Counted from the first letter of the stretch, positions 9,565-18,604 are shown. The stretch: 30,582 nucleotides of DNA from CAZBUK01 sp964495085 (GCA_964495085.1 CAZBUK010000042.1:1-30582); one strand, 5' to 3'. The notes: generated by a model not told the origin, from the letters alone. Numbers and translations are program-made.

Positions 9565-9584
9565 TTAACTTGCGCCTAAGTTAA
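9565..9584. promoter_or_regulatory. Palindromic candidate operator for the ROK regulator
   Basis: TTAACTT-N6-AAGTTAA has perfect seven-base arms. A second symmetry, AAAATTAA (9555-9562) with TTAATTTT (9581-9588), overlaps it. ROK regulators such as XylR bind AT-rich dyads beginning TTA and ending TAA, so the shape fits. The site lies about 110 bases after the ROK gene and just downstream of the promoter-like element, where a bound repressor could block transcription. Binding is inferred. Confidence 0.45.
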
Positions 9585-9773
9585 TTTTGATGTAAAATAA
9601 ACACATTAACATACTTACCCGGATATACCGGTCATGAGACCGTATTCTGACAAATTAATAGCTCACAATCTCATTTTACCCGTCATCTTTACTTTACACA
9701 CCGCTCAGCTTATTCACCGGAAAATGTATCAATTGATTCTACCTGACTGTACCCTGAGCTCCGGAGACTCCCT

Positions 9774-12161
9774 ATGAAATACGGCTGGTTTTCTGAAGAT
9801 GGGAAGGAGTTCATTATCCGTAATCCGAGAACGCCGACTCCATGGATTAATTATATTTATAACGGGAACTATTTTGCGACTATATCGAATAACGCCGGCG
9901 GAATAAGTTATTACCGGAATCCGCTGCACGGTCGAATCACCCGCTATCGGATCAACGATGTGCCTCCCGACCGTCCGGGAAAATATATTTATGTCAAAGA
10001 CAAGGAAACCGGCGAGATATGGAGCCTGGCTTGGCAGCCGGTCGGGAAACAACCCGAGGCTTATACTACCATACACGGTTTCGGGTATACGCGTATAGAA
10101 TCCGACATCAATGACGTGCAGGCTTCCGTCACATACTTCGTCCCGAAAGACGATGATCGTGAAATTTGGAGAGCCGTCGTTACCAACAATTCGTCATCGG
10201 TACGACGGTTGTCCGTCTACGGATATGTCGAATTCGCACTCGGTCATGGTCTGATCGACATCATCAATCAGTGCGACGACCAGCATTTCAATCGGGTTTA
10301 TTTCGACCGAAAGGTTAATTCGTTATTCGCAACTAAAACGTACTGGGTTACCAATTCGAACGGAACGCAGCAGCAGGAAAACCAGGAATGGGATCAGTGG
10401 GTATTTTTCAGCGTGAATCATCCCGTTGCCGGCTATGAAACGCTTCGCGAACGGTTTATCGGCATGTACCGGAACGAGTCTAATCCCGAAGCGATCGAAA
10501 AAGACCGGTTGTCGAACTGCGATACCGATTACGGGAATGCCGTCGGCGTCCTGCAAATCGATCTGGAGCTGCAGCCCCGCGAATCGACCGACGTCATATT
10601 TTCGATGGGGGTTATCCCGAAAGTACACTTTGAGGAGCGGAGAGAGCGCACGATGCTCCGTTATCGCGATGCGGAATCCGTCGACCATGCATTGCTCGAT
10701 GTCAAGGAGAGCTGGACGGATTATTTTACACACATGAAAGCCTCCACGCCCGATCCGTCGATCGATATCTTTATCAATTACTGGATCCCGTACCAGGCGA
10801 AAGTCGCTTTCGATGTTGGAAGAGTCGCAAGCTTTTATTATTGGGGCATAAGCAGGGGATTCGGATTCCGGGATTCCTCGCAGGACGTCGTCGCCGTAAC
10901 CGTTACACAACCAAAGAAAGCGCACGAACGGATTTTGTTCCTTGCCCGGCAGATGTTCACCGACGGAAAAGTCTATCATCACTTTTACAACGACGGAAAC
11001 GGCGAGCTGACCAAACACTGCGATGATCCTCTCTGGTTCATTCTTGCGGTGACTGACTATGTCAGAGAAACGGGCGATTTCTCGATTCTCCGGCAGAGCG
11101 TTCCGTTCGTCGATCGGCCCGACGGGACTGTCCTGGATCATTTATTCGCAGTCGTCAATTTCGTCAGAAATAATCTGACCGGGCATAATCTGCCCGTCTT
11201 CGGCAGGGGAGACTGGAACGATACGCTCGATTATATCGGCGGCGAGGATGGCGGCGAGAGTGTGTGGGGGGCTATGTTCTACGTTGCGATGTTGAACAGA
11301 CTCATCGAGCTGCTGGAACGACTGGAGATCGACGCAGGCGGGATCCGGGAGTTGCGCGACACGATCGGCGAAAGCATCGATACATATTGCTGGGACGGGG
11401 AATGGTATGTGCGGGCGTTCGGAAACGGCGGCCTAAAAATCGGTTCGAAGGATAATAAATACGGAAAAATTTTTATCAACACGCAGAGCTGGTCGGTCAT
11501 TGCGGACCTATGCGATAAGAACAGGCTGACTTCCTCGCTCGAAGGCGCACGCAAATATCTCGGCTCGGCATACGGACCAAAGATATGCGCTCCTGCATAC
11601 CGCGAGATCGATTCGAATATCGGTCTGATCACCCGATGCGTGGCTGGTAAAAAGGAAAACGCTGCGGTCTTCAACCACGCGGCAACCTGGCTCATTCAGG
11701 CTGAATGTCTCATGGGGAGGGGCAATCAGGCATTCGAATATTTTACCAGCCTCCTTCCTTATACCAAAGACCAGGATGTCTATCAGGCAGAACCATATGT
11801 CTATTCCCAATATGTGACGAGTGACGAGCATCTTGCTCCGGGCAAGGCGAGTCACTCATGGCAGACCGGAACGGCGGCGTGGATGTACCGAATCTCGTTC
11901 GATTATATCCTGGGTGTACGGCCCACCTACGACGGTTTGCTTGTCGACCCTGCTGTTCCCTCCGAATGGCGATCGTTCAGCGTGGAAAGAAAATTCAGGG
12001 GAACCCGCTATGTTATCGAAGTCGAAAATCCCGATGGAGTGGAGCACGGAGTAAGCCAAATCTGGGTCGATGGGGAAAAAATCGACGGCGCCATTTTACC
12101 GCTGACGGAGAAAGAGATCTGCAAGGTAAAGGTGGTCATGGGAAATCGGAACGGACGCTGA
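9774..12161 (+). CDS. GH94 glycoside phosphorylase (chitobiose/cellobiose phosphorylase family)
   Basis: A 795-residue enzyme without signal peptide, hence cytoplasmic. GH94 enzymes cleave beta-linked disaccharides with inorganic phosphate to give a sugar 1-phosphate. The N-terminus (MKYGWFSEDGKEFIIRNP, then TPTPWINYIYNG) and the fold order (beta-sandwich about 1-270, linker helices, alpha/alpha barrel about 310-720, C-terminal sheet) fit the family and its usual ~800 residues. The general acid is Asp483 in GRGDWNDTLD, close to the Asp492 reported for Vibrio chitobiose phosphorylase. GGAG lies seven bases before the ATG. It starts the operon and is six bases from the GH130 gene. In this setting N,N'-diacetylchitobiose is an attractive substrate (giving GlcNAc-1-phosphate and GlcNAc), but cellobiose, cellobionate or another beta-disaccharide cannot be excluded. 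Confidence 0.88.
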   Translation: MKYGWFSEDGKEFIIRNPRTPTPWINYIYNGNYFATISNNAGGISYYRNPLHGRITRYRINDVPPDRPGKYIYVKDKETGEIWSLAWQPVGKQPEAYTTIHGFGYTRIESDINDVQASVTYFVPKDDDREIWRAVVTNNSSSVRRLSVYGYVEFALGHGLIDIINQCDDQHFNRVYFDRKVNSLFATKTYWVTNSNGTQQQENQEWDQWVFFSVNHPVAGYETLRERFIGMYRNESNPEAIEKDRLSNCDTDYGNAVGVLQIDLELQPRESTDVIFSMGVIPKVHFEERRERTMLRYRDAESVDHALLDVKESWTDYFTHMKASTPDPSIDIFINYWIPYQAKVAFDVGRVASFYYWGISRGFGFRDSSQDVVAVTVTQPKKAHERILFLARQMFTDGKVYHHFYNDGNGELTKHCDDPLWFILAVTDYVRETGDFSILRQSVPFVDRPDGTVLDHLFAVVNFVRNNLTGHNLPVFGRGDWNDTLDYIGGEDGGESVWGAMFYVAMLNRLIELLERLEIDAGGIRELRDTIGESIDTYCWDGEWYVRAFGNGGLKIGSKDNKYGKIFINTQSWSVIADLCDKNRLTSSLEGARKYLGSAYGPKICAPAYREIDSNIGLITRCVAGKKENAAVFNHAATWLIQAECLMGRGNQAFEYFTSLLPYTKDQDVYQAEPYVYSQYVTSDEHLAPGKASHSWQTGTAAWMYRISFDYILGVRPTYDGLLVDPAVPSEWRSFSVERKFRGTRYVIEVENPDGVEHGVSQIWVDGEKIDGAILPLTEKEICKVKVVMGNRNGR

Positions 12162-12167
12162 CGCCCT

Positions 12168-13130
12168 ATGCTGCATCGCTACGAGAAGAACCCGATCATC
12201 ACCCGCGCCGATATTCCGCCGGTGCATCCGCATCTCATCGATGTATCGTCCGTTTTCAACCCCGGCGCAATTAAATTCGGGAATTCCTATATTTTGATCC
12301 TTCGGGTACAGAACCGGGGGCGGGAAACCTATTTCTTTCAGGCGGAGAGTCCGAACGGCATCGACTTTACCGTCGAGAGCCATCCTCTTGAAATCTCCGG
12401 TCTGTCTGAGCTGAAAGATCGCATCTATCATATTTATGATGCGAGAATAACCAAGCTCGACGATCGATACTATATCGTGGCGGCGATGGATATGGATACC
12501 GGATGCCGGCTCGGATTGATCGGTACAACGGATTTCCGCGACTACCGGTTTCTCGGATTGATCTCTGATGACGATAACCGGAACGGCGTTCTATTCCCCG
12601 AAAAGATTAACGGCAAATACATGCGGTTCGACCGGCCGAATAAGGTGCAATTGATCGACGGACCGGTCTCCGGGAATACAATCGTGCTCTCGGAGTCGGA
12701 CGACCTCCTGACATGGAGAGCCGTCAAACCCGTCATGACGGGAAGATTCCATTACTGGGATGAGCATATCGGTTCAGGACCTCCGCCTGTGAAAACAAAA
12801 TCCGGATGGCTGCACGTATACCATGGCGTCGCTTCACATTTTGCGAGTTCGAGTATATACCAGGCAGGCGTTTCCCTGCATGACCTCAACGATCCCTCGA
12901 TCGTGCTTTCCAGGGGAAAATACAATATACTCGAGCCGAGGGAGCTGTACGAATTAACCGGACAGGTACCGAATGTGGTGTTTCCCAGCGGCATGATAGT
13001 TGAAACGTACGACGAAGAGGGATTCGCCCTTCCCGAAAGCAAGGCGCTTGTCTATTACGGAGCCGCCGATACGGTGGTCGGACTCGCCACGGCGACGGTC
13101 GAAGAATTGATCGATGCCGCCAAACTCTGA
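12168..13130 (+). CDS. GH130 beta-mannoside phosphorylase
   Basis: A 320-residue cytoplasmic five-bladed beta-propeller enzyme of family GH130, most members of which phosphorolyse beta-mannosides to mannose 1-phosphate. Family marks are VFNPGAIKFGNSYILILRVQ, the catalytic Asp91 in IYDARITK (more often written EDPR or YDPR in relatives), NGVLFPEKINGKYMRFDRP, IGSGPPPVKTKSGWLHVYHG and the terminal YYGAADTVVGLATA. The length is normal. It lies six bases after GH94 and 17 before the next gene, so it is co-transcribed with them. With GH92 and GH125 nearby, the likely substrate is the N-glycan core disaccharide Man-beta-1,4-GlcNAc, as shown for gut Bacteroides homologues. Mannan-derived mannobiose or beta-1,2-mannosides are alternatives, since the family also includes hydrolases. 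Confidence 0.9.
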   Translation: MLHRYEKNPIITRADIPPVHPHLIDVSSVFNPGAIKFGNSYILILRVQNRGRETYFFQAESPNGIDFTVESHPLEISGLSELKDRIYHIYDARITKLDDRYYIVAAMDMDTGCRLGLIGTTDFRDYRFLGLISDDDNRNGVLFPEKINGKYMRFDRPNKVQLIDGPVSGNTIVLSESDDLLTWRAVKPVMTGRFHYWDEHIGSGPPPVKTKSGWLHVYHGVASHFASSSIYQAGVSLHDLNDPSIVLSRGKYNILEPRELYELTGQVPNVVFPSGMIVETYDEEGFALPESKALVYYGAADTVVGLATATVEELIDAAKL

Positions 13131-13147
13131 TATACTGGGAATCTGAT

Positions 13148-14251
13148 ATGAAGAGACTCATGCTTCCGATCCTGCTTATGAACCCGCTTCTTCACACACA
13201 GCCGCTGCCGGTACCGGCAATATCGTTCGATCCGAAACAGTACGTCTGCTATTTCACCGACGAACCCATCACCGTCGACGGAAAACTAAACGAATCCGCA
13301 TGGCGGCGTGCGGCATGGACGGAATATTTCGTCGACATCGAGGGACCCGTAAGACCGCTTCCCCGATTTCGCACCCGCGCCAAGATGCTGTGGGATAACG
13401 AATATTTTTATATCGCCGCCGAGCTGAAGGAGCCCGACATCTGGGCAACATTGACGGAACGCGACGATATCATTTTCTACGATAACGATTTCGAAGTTTT
13501 TATAGATCCTGACGGCAACACGCATAAGTATGTGGAGCTCGAAATAAACGCCTTCAATACGATCTGGGATTTACTGCTGATCCAACCGTACCGGGATATC
13601 GATAAAGCCGCTCTGCATGATTGGGATATAAAAGGGATCAAGACCGGAGTAGCCATATACGGAACGCTGAATCAACCGGGAGACGTGGACAGTTCATGGA
13701 CAGTCGAAATTGCGTTCCCATGGTCTGCCTTCAGGGAGATCGCAAACGTGAATCTTCCGCCCCGGGACGGAGAGCAGTGGAGGATTAACTTTTCGCGGGT
13801 TCAATGGAGAACGGAAGTAGTTGACGGCGAATATCGCAAAGTAATTAATCCGGAAACCAACCGGCCGTATCCGGAGGATAATTGGGTGTGGTCTCCCCAG
13901 GGAGTAGTCAATATGCATTACCCCGAGATGTGGGGGTTTGTGCAATTTACGACCGAAATCGTCGGCGGTCGCGAAGTGAGTTTCTCCCTAAGAAAAGAGG
14001 AAGCAGCAAAGTGGCTATTGCGGCAGATATATTACGGCCAGCGAAACCATTTTGCGAAGCACGGTACATTCACCGGCGAACTGTCTGATCTGGGATTCGA
14101 AATGCGCCCCGTTGCAGGATTCGGCACGCCTCCCCGGATAGAATGGACGACGAACATGTTCGAAGCATCCCTGCGGGCCGATGACGATTCCGTGATAATC
14201 AGTATACGCCATGACGGACTGGTGCAAGAGATACGAAAAGAAGATCAGTGA
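13148..14251 (+). CDS. Exported carbohydrate-binding (CBM9-like) protein
   Basis: A 367-residue protein with a short signal-like N-terminus (MKRLMLPILLMNPLLHTQPLP). Residues about 35-255 match the CBM9-like beta-sandwich pattern common in this phylum: TVDGKLNESAWRRAAWTEYF, RTRAKMLWDNEYFYIAAEL, DNDFEVFIDPDGNTHKYVELEIN, SWTVEIAFPW, and WRINFSRVQW. The remainder (WLLRQIYYGQRNHFAKHGTF and onward) is a small C-terminal region without recognised fold. No catalytic motif is seen. It probably binds sugar at the cell surface or in the periplasm. Its position between the cytoplasmic GH130 and GH125 genes, with its stop overlapping the GH125 start (TGATG), shows tight co-expression despite a different compartment. 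Confidence 0.72.
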   Translation: MKRLMLPILLMNPLLHTQPLPVPAISFDPKQYVCYFTDEPITVDGKLNESAWRRAAWTEYFVDIEGPVRPLPRFRTRAKMLWDNEYFYIAAELKEPDIWATLTERDDIIFYDNDFEVFIDPDGNTHKYVELEINAFNTIWDLLLIQPYRDIDKAALHDWDIKGIKTGVAIYGTLNQPGDVDSSWTVEIAFPWSAFREIANVNLPPRDGEQWRINFSRVQWRTEVVDGEYRKVINPETNRPYPEDNWVWSPQGVVNMHYPEMWGFVQFTTEIVGGREVSFSLRKEEAAKWLLRQIYYGQRNHFAKHGTFTGELSDLGFEMRPVAGFGTPPRIEWTTNMFEASLRADDDSVIISIRHDGLVQEIRKEDQ

Positions 14252-15579
14252 TGAACATGACGCAACGGCCGGATCCTCGTGAACGTCGTTTTGTGAGCGC
14301 CGCAGTGGAGAAAACAATCGCCTCTGTAACCGAGAGCATCCGGGATAAAGAACTAGCCCGTCTGTTCGGGAATTGCTTCCCCAATACGCTCGATACCACC
14401 GTCAATCATACCGTGGATAACGACATTCCCGACACCTTCATCATTACGGGCGATATCGATGCGATGTGGCTCAGGGATTCCACGGCGCAGGTTTGGCACT
14501 ATCTCGCCCTCGTCGGCGAAGATGCGTCGCTGAAAGAACTCTTCCGGGGACTGATCAACCGTCAAACCAAATGTATTCTGCTCGATCCCTATGCCAACGC
14601 GTTCAGCGCTTCCACCGGGCCAGGACCCTGGGCGGCAGATCATACCGATATGAAGCCCGGCATCTACGAAAGGAAATGGGAGATCGATTCGCTCTGTTAT
14701 CCGATCCGGCTGGCATACGGTTATTGGAATGCCACGGGGGATACGTCCTGTTTCGGCGACAACTGGCAGCGGGCGATGCGTCTGGTATTGCAAACGTTCA
14801 GAGAACAACAGAGAAAAAACGATCGCGGTCCGTATACGTTCAACCGAACAACCTCGTGGAGTACGGATACGGTTCCCGGCAACGGCTATGGAAATCCCGT
14901 ACGTCCCGTCGGCCTGATTGCCTCGATTTTCAGACCTTCCGACGATGCGACGGTGTATCCTTTCCTCGTTCCCTCCAATTATTTTGCGGTCGTGTCTCTC
15001 CGGCAATTATCCGAACTTTATTACCGGATCAATGGCCGGGATGACTTCGCGGCGGAATGTCTGGTGATGGCGCTGGAAATTGAAACGGCTATACGGGAGT
15101 ATGCCTGTGGTGACCATCTCCACTTCGGAGAAATGTATGCATATGAGTTGGATGGTTTCGGAAATAAGCTGTACATGGACGATGCAAACATACCCAGCCT
15201 GCTTTCGCTGCCATATCTCGGATGCTGCCCGGCGGACGACCCGCTCTACCGGAATACGAGAAATTTTATTCTGAGCGAGAGCAATCCCTATTACTTTTCG
15301 GGGAAGGCGGCGAAGGGCATCGGTAGTCCGCATACCCTTGCCGATAAAATATGGCACCTCGGGATTCTCATGCAGGCAATGACAAGCGATTCGGATGATG
15401 AGATAGCCGAATGTCTCAGGATCCTGAAGTCGACGCACGCGGGAACGGGTTTTCTGCACGAATCGTTCGATAAAGATAATCCCGGAGATTATACACGATC
15501 CTGGTTTGCCTGGGCAAACTCAATGTTCGGCGAACTCATCTTAAAACTATATCATGAAAATCCGGCGCTCCTTCAATAA
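14251..15579 (+). CDS. GH125 exo-alpha-1,6-mannosidase
   Basis: A 442-residue signal-less enzyme of family GH125 (old DUF1237), metal-independent inverting exo-alpha-1,6-mannosidases acting on N-glycan mannose. It shows GDIDAMWLRDSTAQVW (about 66-81), FRPSDDATVYPFLVPSNYF with Asp231, LYMDDANIPSLLSLPYLG and GTGFLHESFDKDNP with Glu404. The 173-residue spacing of Asp231 and Glu404 equals that of the acid Asp220 and base Glu393 I recall for the Clostridium perfringens enzyme. The ATG at 14251 shares one base with the previous stop, implying translational coupling; a GTG at 14248 and an ATG at 14257 are alternatives. The next gene begins 14 bases after its stop. Being cytoplasmic, it needs imported oligosaccharides. 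Confidence 0.92.
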   Translation: MNMTQRPDPRERRFVSAAVEKTIASVTESIRDKELARLFGNCFPNTLDTTVNHTVDNDIPDTFIITGDIDAMWLRDSTAQVWHYLALVGEDASLKELFRGLINRQTKCILLDPYANAFSASTGPGPWAADHTDMKPGIYERKWEIDSLCYPIRLAYGYWNATGDTSCFGDNWQRAMRLVLQTFREQQRKNDRGPYTFNRTTSWSTDTVPGNGYGNPVRPVGLIASIFRPSDDATVYPFLVPSNYFAVVSLRQLSELYYRINGRDDFAAECLVMALEIETAIREYACGDHLHFGEMYAYELDGFGNKLYMDDANIPSLLSLPYLGCCPADDPLYRNTRNFILSESNPYYFSGKAAKGIGSPHTLADKIWHLGILMQAMTSDSDDEIAECLRILKSTHAGTGFLHESFDKDNPGDYTRSWFAWANSMFGELILKLYHENPALLQ

Positions 15580-15592
15580 AGGGAAGTTCGAT

Positions 15593-18238
15593 ATGAGACG
15601 TACCGGCATGCTATTCCTCACTATGTATATAGTAGTTCACGTATCCGGGCAGAGTGCGAACCGCCCGCTCAAGGCACAGGAGATCCCGCCATACCTGGAC
15701 CATACGATGCCGGTCGTAGAAAGGGTAGCGGACCTCGTCGGGAGAATGACGCTTGAAGAGAAGGTGTCGCAGATGGTGCATAACGCTCCGGCTATCGAGC
15801 GTCTCGGAATACCCGAATATAACTGGTGGAACGAAGCGCTGCATGGCGTGGCGCGAAACGGATTGGCAACGGTCTTTCCGCAGTCGATCGGTCTTGCCGC
15901 AACGTGGGATGCCGATCTGATTTACAGAAGCGCCACCGTTATATCGGACGAGGCCAGGGCGAAGTATAACAAAGCGATACGAAAGAACCAGCGGGGCATC
16001 TATCAGGGTATAACCCTCTTCTCGCCGAATATCAACATCTTCCGCGATCCAAGATGGGGAAGGGGAATGGAAACATACGGAGAAGACCCGTACCTGACCG
16101 GTGAAATCGGCGTTCAGTTCATCAGAGGATTGCAGGGGGATGATGCAAGGTATCTCAAAACGATCGCAACTCCGAAACATCTCGCCGTTCACAGCGGTCC
16201 GGAGCCGGAGCGTCATTCGTTCAATGCGGTGGCCGGCGAATACGATCTGCGTGAGACCTATCTGCCGCATTTTAAGAAGTGCGTCGTGGAGGGGAGAGCG
16301 TACGCCGTGATGTGTGCGTATAACAGATTCCGGGGCGAGGCATGCTGCGGAAGCGAGCTTTTAATCCGGGACATATTGCGGGGCGAATGGGGCTTCGAGG
16401 GACTTATGGTTTCCGATTGCTGGGCAGTCTCCGATATATATAATAACCATAGAATTGCCGGGTCTCCCGAGGAGGCGTCGGCGATTGCGCTCCTTGCCGG
16501 GACGGATCTCGAATGCGGGAACGCGTTTCCATCGCTCACGAATGCCGCGGGCATGGGATTGATTTCGGAAGACAATATCGACACAGCGCTACACAGAATA
16601 TTCACCGCACGTTTCAGACTCGGGATGTTCGATCCTCCCGAGCTCGTTCCGTTCTCGGGGCTGGACGCCGTAGATACGCCGGAGCATCGTTCGATCGCAC
16701 TTGAAGCTGCAAGAAAATCTATAGTTCTCCTGAAGAATGAGAGCGCAAGGGATGATACGTGGCCAGGGCCATTGCTGCCGCTGCGGAAGGATCTGAAAAC
16801 ATTGGCGGTTATCGGACCCAATGCGGACAACCTCGAGTCGCTTCTCGGCAATTATCACGGATTTCCGTCCGATCCCGTGACTCCGCTCAAGGGGATACGG
16901 AACAAGCTTCCCGATACAAGGGTGCTGTATGAACGGGGCTCGCGACTCGTTGAAAACGTTCCGTCCTTCGAAATTATCGGGCCGTCGTTCCTCTATACGT
17001 CCGATGAGAGGAAGCAGGAGGGCCTCACGGGTGAATATTTCCATACTCCGGATATGTCGGGCGAGCCCGGATTTATTCGAATCGATACAACCATCGAATT
17101 CTATTGGCTTGAAGACGCTCCGGGTACGGAGATGGATCCCGATAGTTTCAGCGTCAGATGGACCGGCGTGCTCGTTCCGGAATTTACGGGCACATACACG
17201 CTCGGCGGATACGGGTACAATCGATTTAATATATATCTCGGGGATTCGCTTGTGGTTCGGTTCGACGGGGAGTTCGATCCCGTCAAAAGCTATGCATACG
17301 TCACGCTCGAGAAGGGTAAGACCTACCCGATCAGGGTAGAGTTTTTCAAAACGCAGCGTTATTCTTTCATGCAGTTGATCTGGGACGTACCGGACGACGC
17401 GTACGAGCGGCGGGCTATCGATGCGGCAAGGCAGGCCGATGCCGTCGTTATGGTCATGGGGTTATCTCCGCGGCTCGAAGGAGAGGCGCTGAACGTCGAG
17501 GTGGAAGGATTCAGAGGCGGCGATCGAACGACGCTCGATCTCCCGGCCGTGCAATCGCAACTCATCAGAAAAATACACGCCGTGGGGAAGCCGATCGTAT
17601 TGGTATTGCTGAGCGGAAGCGCCTTGTCGGTGCGATGGGAGGATGAACATATTCCCGCAATTATCGCGGCATGGTATCCGGGTCAATCGGGCGGTGATGC
17701 GATCGCTGATGTAATATTCGGAGACTATAATCCGGCGGGCCGCCTTCCGGTCACCTTCTATCGTTCGGTCGATCAACTCCCCGATTTCAGGTCGTATGCC
17801 ATGAGCAACAGAACGTACCGGTACTTCGAGGGAACGCCTCTCTATCCGTTCGGTTACGGATTAAGTTACACGACGTTCGCTTATGGCGAGCCGACGCTCC
17901 GGCGAAAAACGATCGGCGCCGGTGAGTCAACAGTACTCTCGGTTGATATTAAGAACGAAGGAAAGCGGGAAGGTGATGAGGTAGTACAGCTTTACATCCG
18001 CGCTCATGACGACGACAAAGCGATCAGAACGTTGAGAGGGTTCAGGAGGACCACCCTGGCGCCCGGAGAGACAGCGACAGTGGGATTCGAAATTTCACCG
18101 GAAACTCTTTCACGGTGGGTCGAAGGGAAGGGTGAGACGACGGAACCGGGAGATTACACATTGTGGGTCGGCTCATCCTCGTCTGAAGACGATTTAATAC
18201 CTATAACGTTAAAAGTAGAACGGGAGTCGATAGATTAG
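15593..18238 (+). CDS. GH3 beta-glycosidase with PA14 insert
   Basis: An exported 881-residue GH3 enzyme, a retaining beta-glucosidase/beta-xylosidase-type hydrolase. The start at 15593 is preferred over an ATG at 15554 inside GH125: AAAGGGAAG precedes it at proper spacing and a clean signal peptide follows (MRRTGMLFLTMYIVVHVSGQS). The GH3 N-domain runs to about 350, with the WWNEALHGVARNG substrate loop, ATPKHLAVHSGPEPERHSFNA, and nucleophile Asp275 in GLMVSDCWAVSD. The second domain begins near 380 and is interrupted by a PA14 domain (about 475-600, EYFHTPD ... YTLGGYGYNRFNIYLGD). An FN3-like domain ends the protein. The sequence around the nucleophile and the SGPEPERH loop resemble beta-xylosidase-like members. 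In an N-glycan context, removal of beta-1,2-xylose is possible but unproven. Confidence 0.9.
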   Translation: MRRTGMLFLTMYIVVHVSGQSANRPLKAQEIPPYLDHTMPVVERVADLVGRMTLEEKVSQMVHNAPAIERLGIPEYNWWNEALHGVARNGLATVFPQSIGLAATWDADLIYRSATVISDEARAKYNKAIRKNQRGIYQGITLFSPNINIFRDPRWGRGMETYGEDPYLTGEIGVQFIRGLQGDDARYLKTIATPKHLAVHSGPEPERHSFNAVAGEYDLRETYLPHFKKCVVEGRAYAVMCAYNRFRGEACCGSELLIRDILRGEWGFEGLMVSDCWAVSDIYNNHRIAGSPEEASAIALLAGTDLECGNAFPSLTNAAGMGLISEDNIDTALHRIFTARFRLGMFDPPELVPFSGLDAVDTPEHRSIALEAARKSIVLLKNESARDDTWPGPLLPLRKDLKTLAVIGPNADNLESLLGNYHGFPSDPVTPLKGIRNKLPDTRVLYERGSRLVENVPSFEIIGPSFLYTSDERKQEGLTGEYFHTPDMSGEPGFIRIDTTIEFYWLEDAPGTEMDPDSFSVRWTGVLVPEFTGTYTLGGYGYNRFNIYLGDSLVVRFDGEFDPVKSYAYVTLEKGKTYPIRVEFFKTQRYSFMQLIWDVPDDAYERRAIDAARQADAVVMVMGLSPRLEGEALNVEVEGFRGGDRTTLDLPAVQSQLIRKIHAVGKPIVLVLLSGSALSVRWEDEHIPAIIAAWYPGQSGGDAIADVIFGDYNPAGRLPVTFYRSVDQLPDFRSYAMSNRTYRYFEGTPLYPFGYGLSYTTFAYGEPTLRRKTIGAGESTVLSVDIKNEGKREGDEVVQLYIRAHDDDKAIRTLRGFRRTTLAPGETATVGFEISPETLSRWVEGKGETTEPGDYTLWVGSSSSEDDLIPITLKVERESID

Positions 18239-18604
18239 GTAGATGCAATTTGAGATGAAATCGCTGACCCCTTTTTCAATTTAGTACCCCCGATTATCGC
18301 CGAAGATTAATATTCGATGTCTCAGGAGAGAATTCCCGGAATGTTGTAAAAATTTAGCTATTTGTATGGATTTGATACGGTAAGATTGAACCACTGAAAT
18401 CCAGTTTATTCATACATAAAATATATTCGGCATGATACTCCCCAATATCAGCCATAAAACATTATATACCAGGCTACTTGACTTTTATTTTGGTAATGTT
18501 TATTTTAATCTCGAAAAAACTAAGGTGATATAAAGCTCTGAACTCCGGTTCAAGGTCAATATCTATCTAAAGCAGGATCGTCTCTGACTGCGGAGGAATA
18601 AGTT
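18239..18604. other. Promoter region before the TonB receptor
   Basis: There is no supported gene and no clear terminator for the GH3 operon in these 366 bases. The second half is AT-rich and includes a sigma70-like promoter candidate and GGAGGA (18592-18597) at good spacing from the ATG at 18605. Confidence 0.55.
18478..18506 (+). promoter_or_regulatory. Candidate promoter TTGACT-N17-TATTTT
   Basis: A -35 box TTGACT (18478-18483) and a -10 TATTTT (18501-18506) are separated by 17 bases, about 100 bases before the TonB receptor start. They match the standard hexamers at five and four of six positions. Bacteroidota-type sigma factors may not use this spacing, so confidence is low. Confidence 0.35.

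Larger units (their letters stand above)
9455..9773. other. Control region between ROK gene and GH94 operon
   Basis: No gene is supported. The region holds a TAnnTTTG match at 9538-9545, a 20-bp palindrome at 9565-9584 with further AT symmetry outside it, a small inverted repeat CGGTC-ATGA-GACCG (9629-9642), and a GGAG ribosome-binding site at 9763-9766. No convincing terminator follows the ROK gene, so some read-through is possible. Confidence 0.6.

Noticed and set aside
10323..11141. Minus-strand open frame of 272 codons
   Set aside because: It lies wholly inside the GH94 gene, whose conserved motifs are on the + strand. It is a codon-bias shadow with no recognisable protein features.
14353..15006. 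Minus-strand open frame of 217 codons
   Set aside because: It is antisense to the conserved core of GH125 and has no family features.
15554..15592. Upstream ATG for the GH3 gene
   Set aside because: It overlaps the GH125 end and puts a charged 13-residue stretch before the signal peptide. The ATG at 15593 has the better ribosome-binding site.
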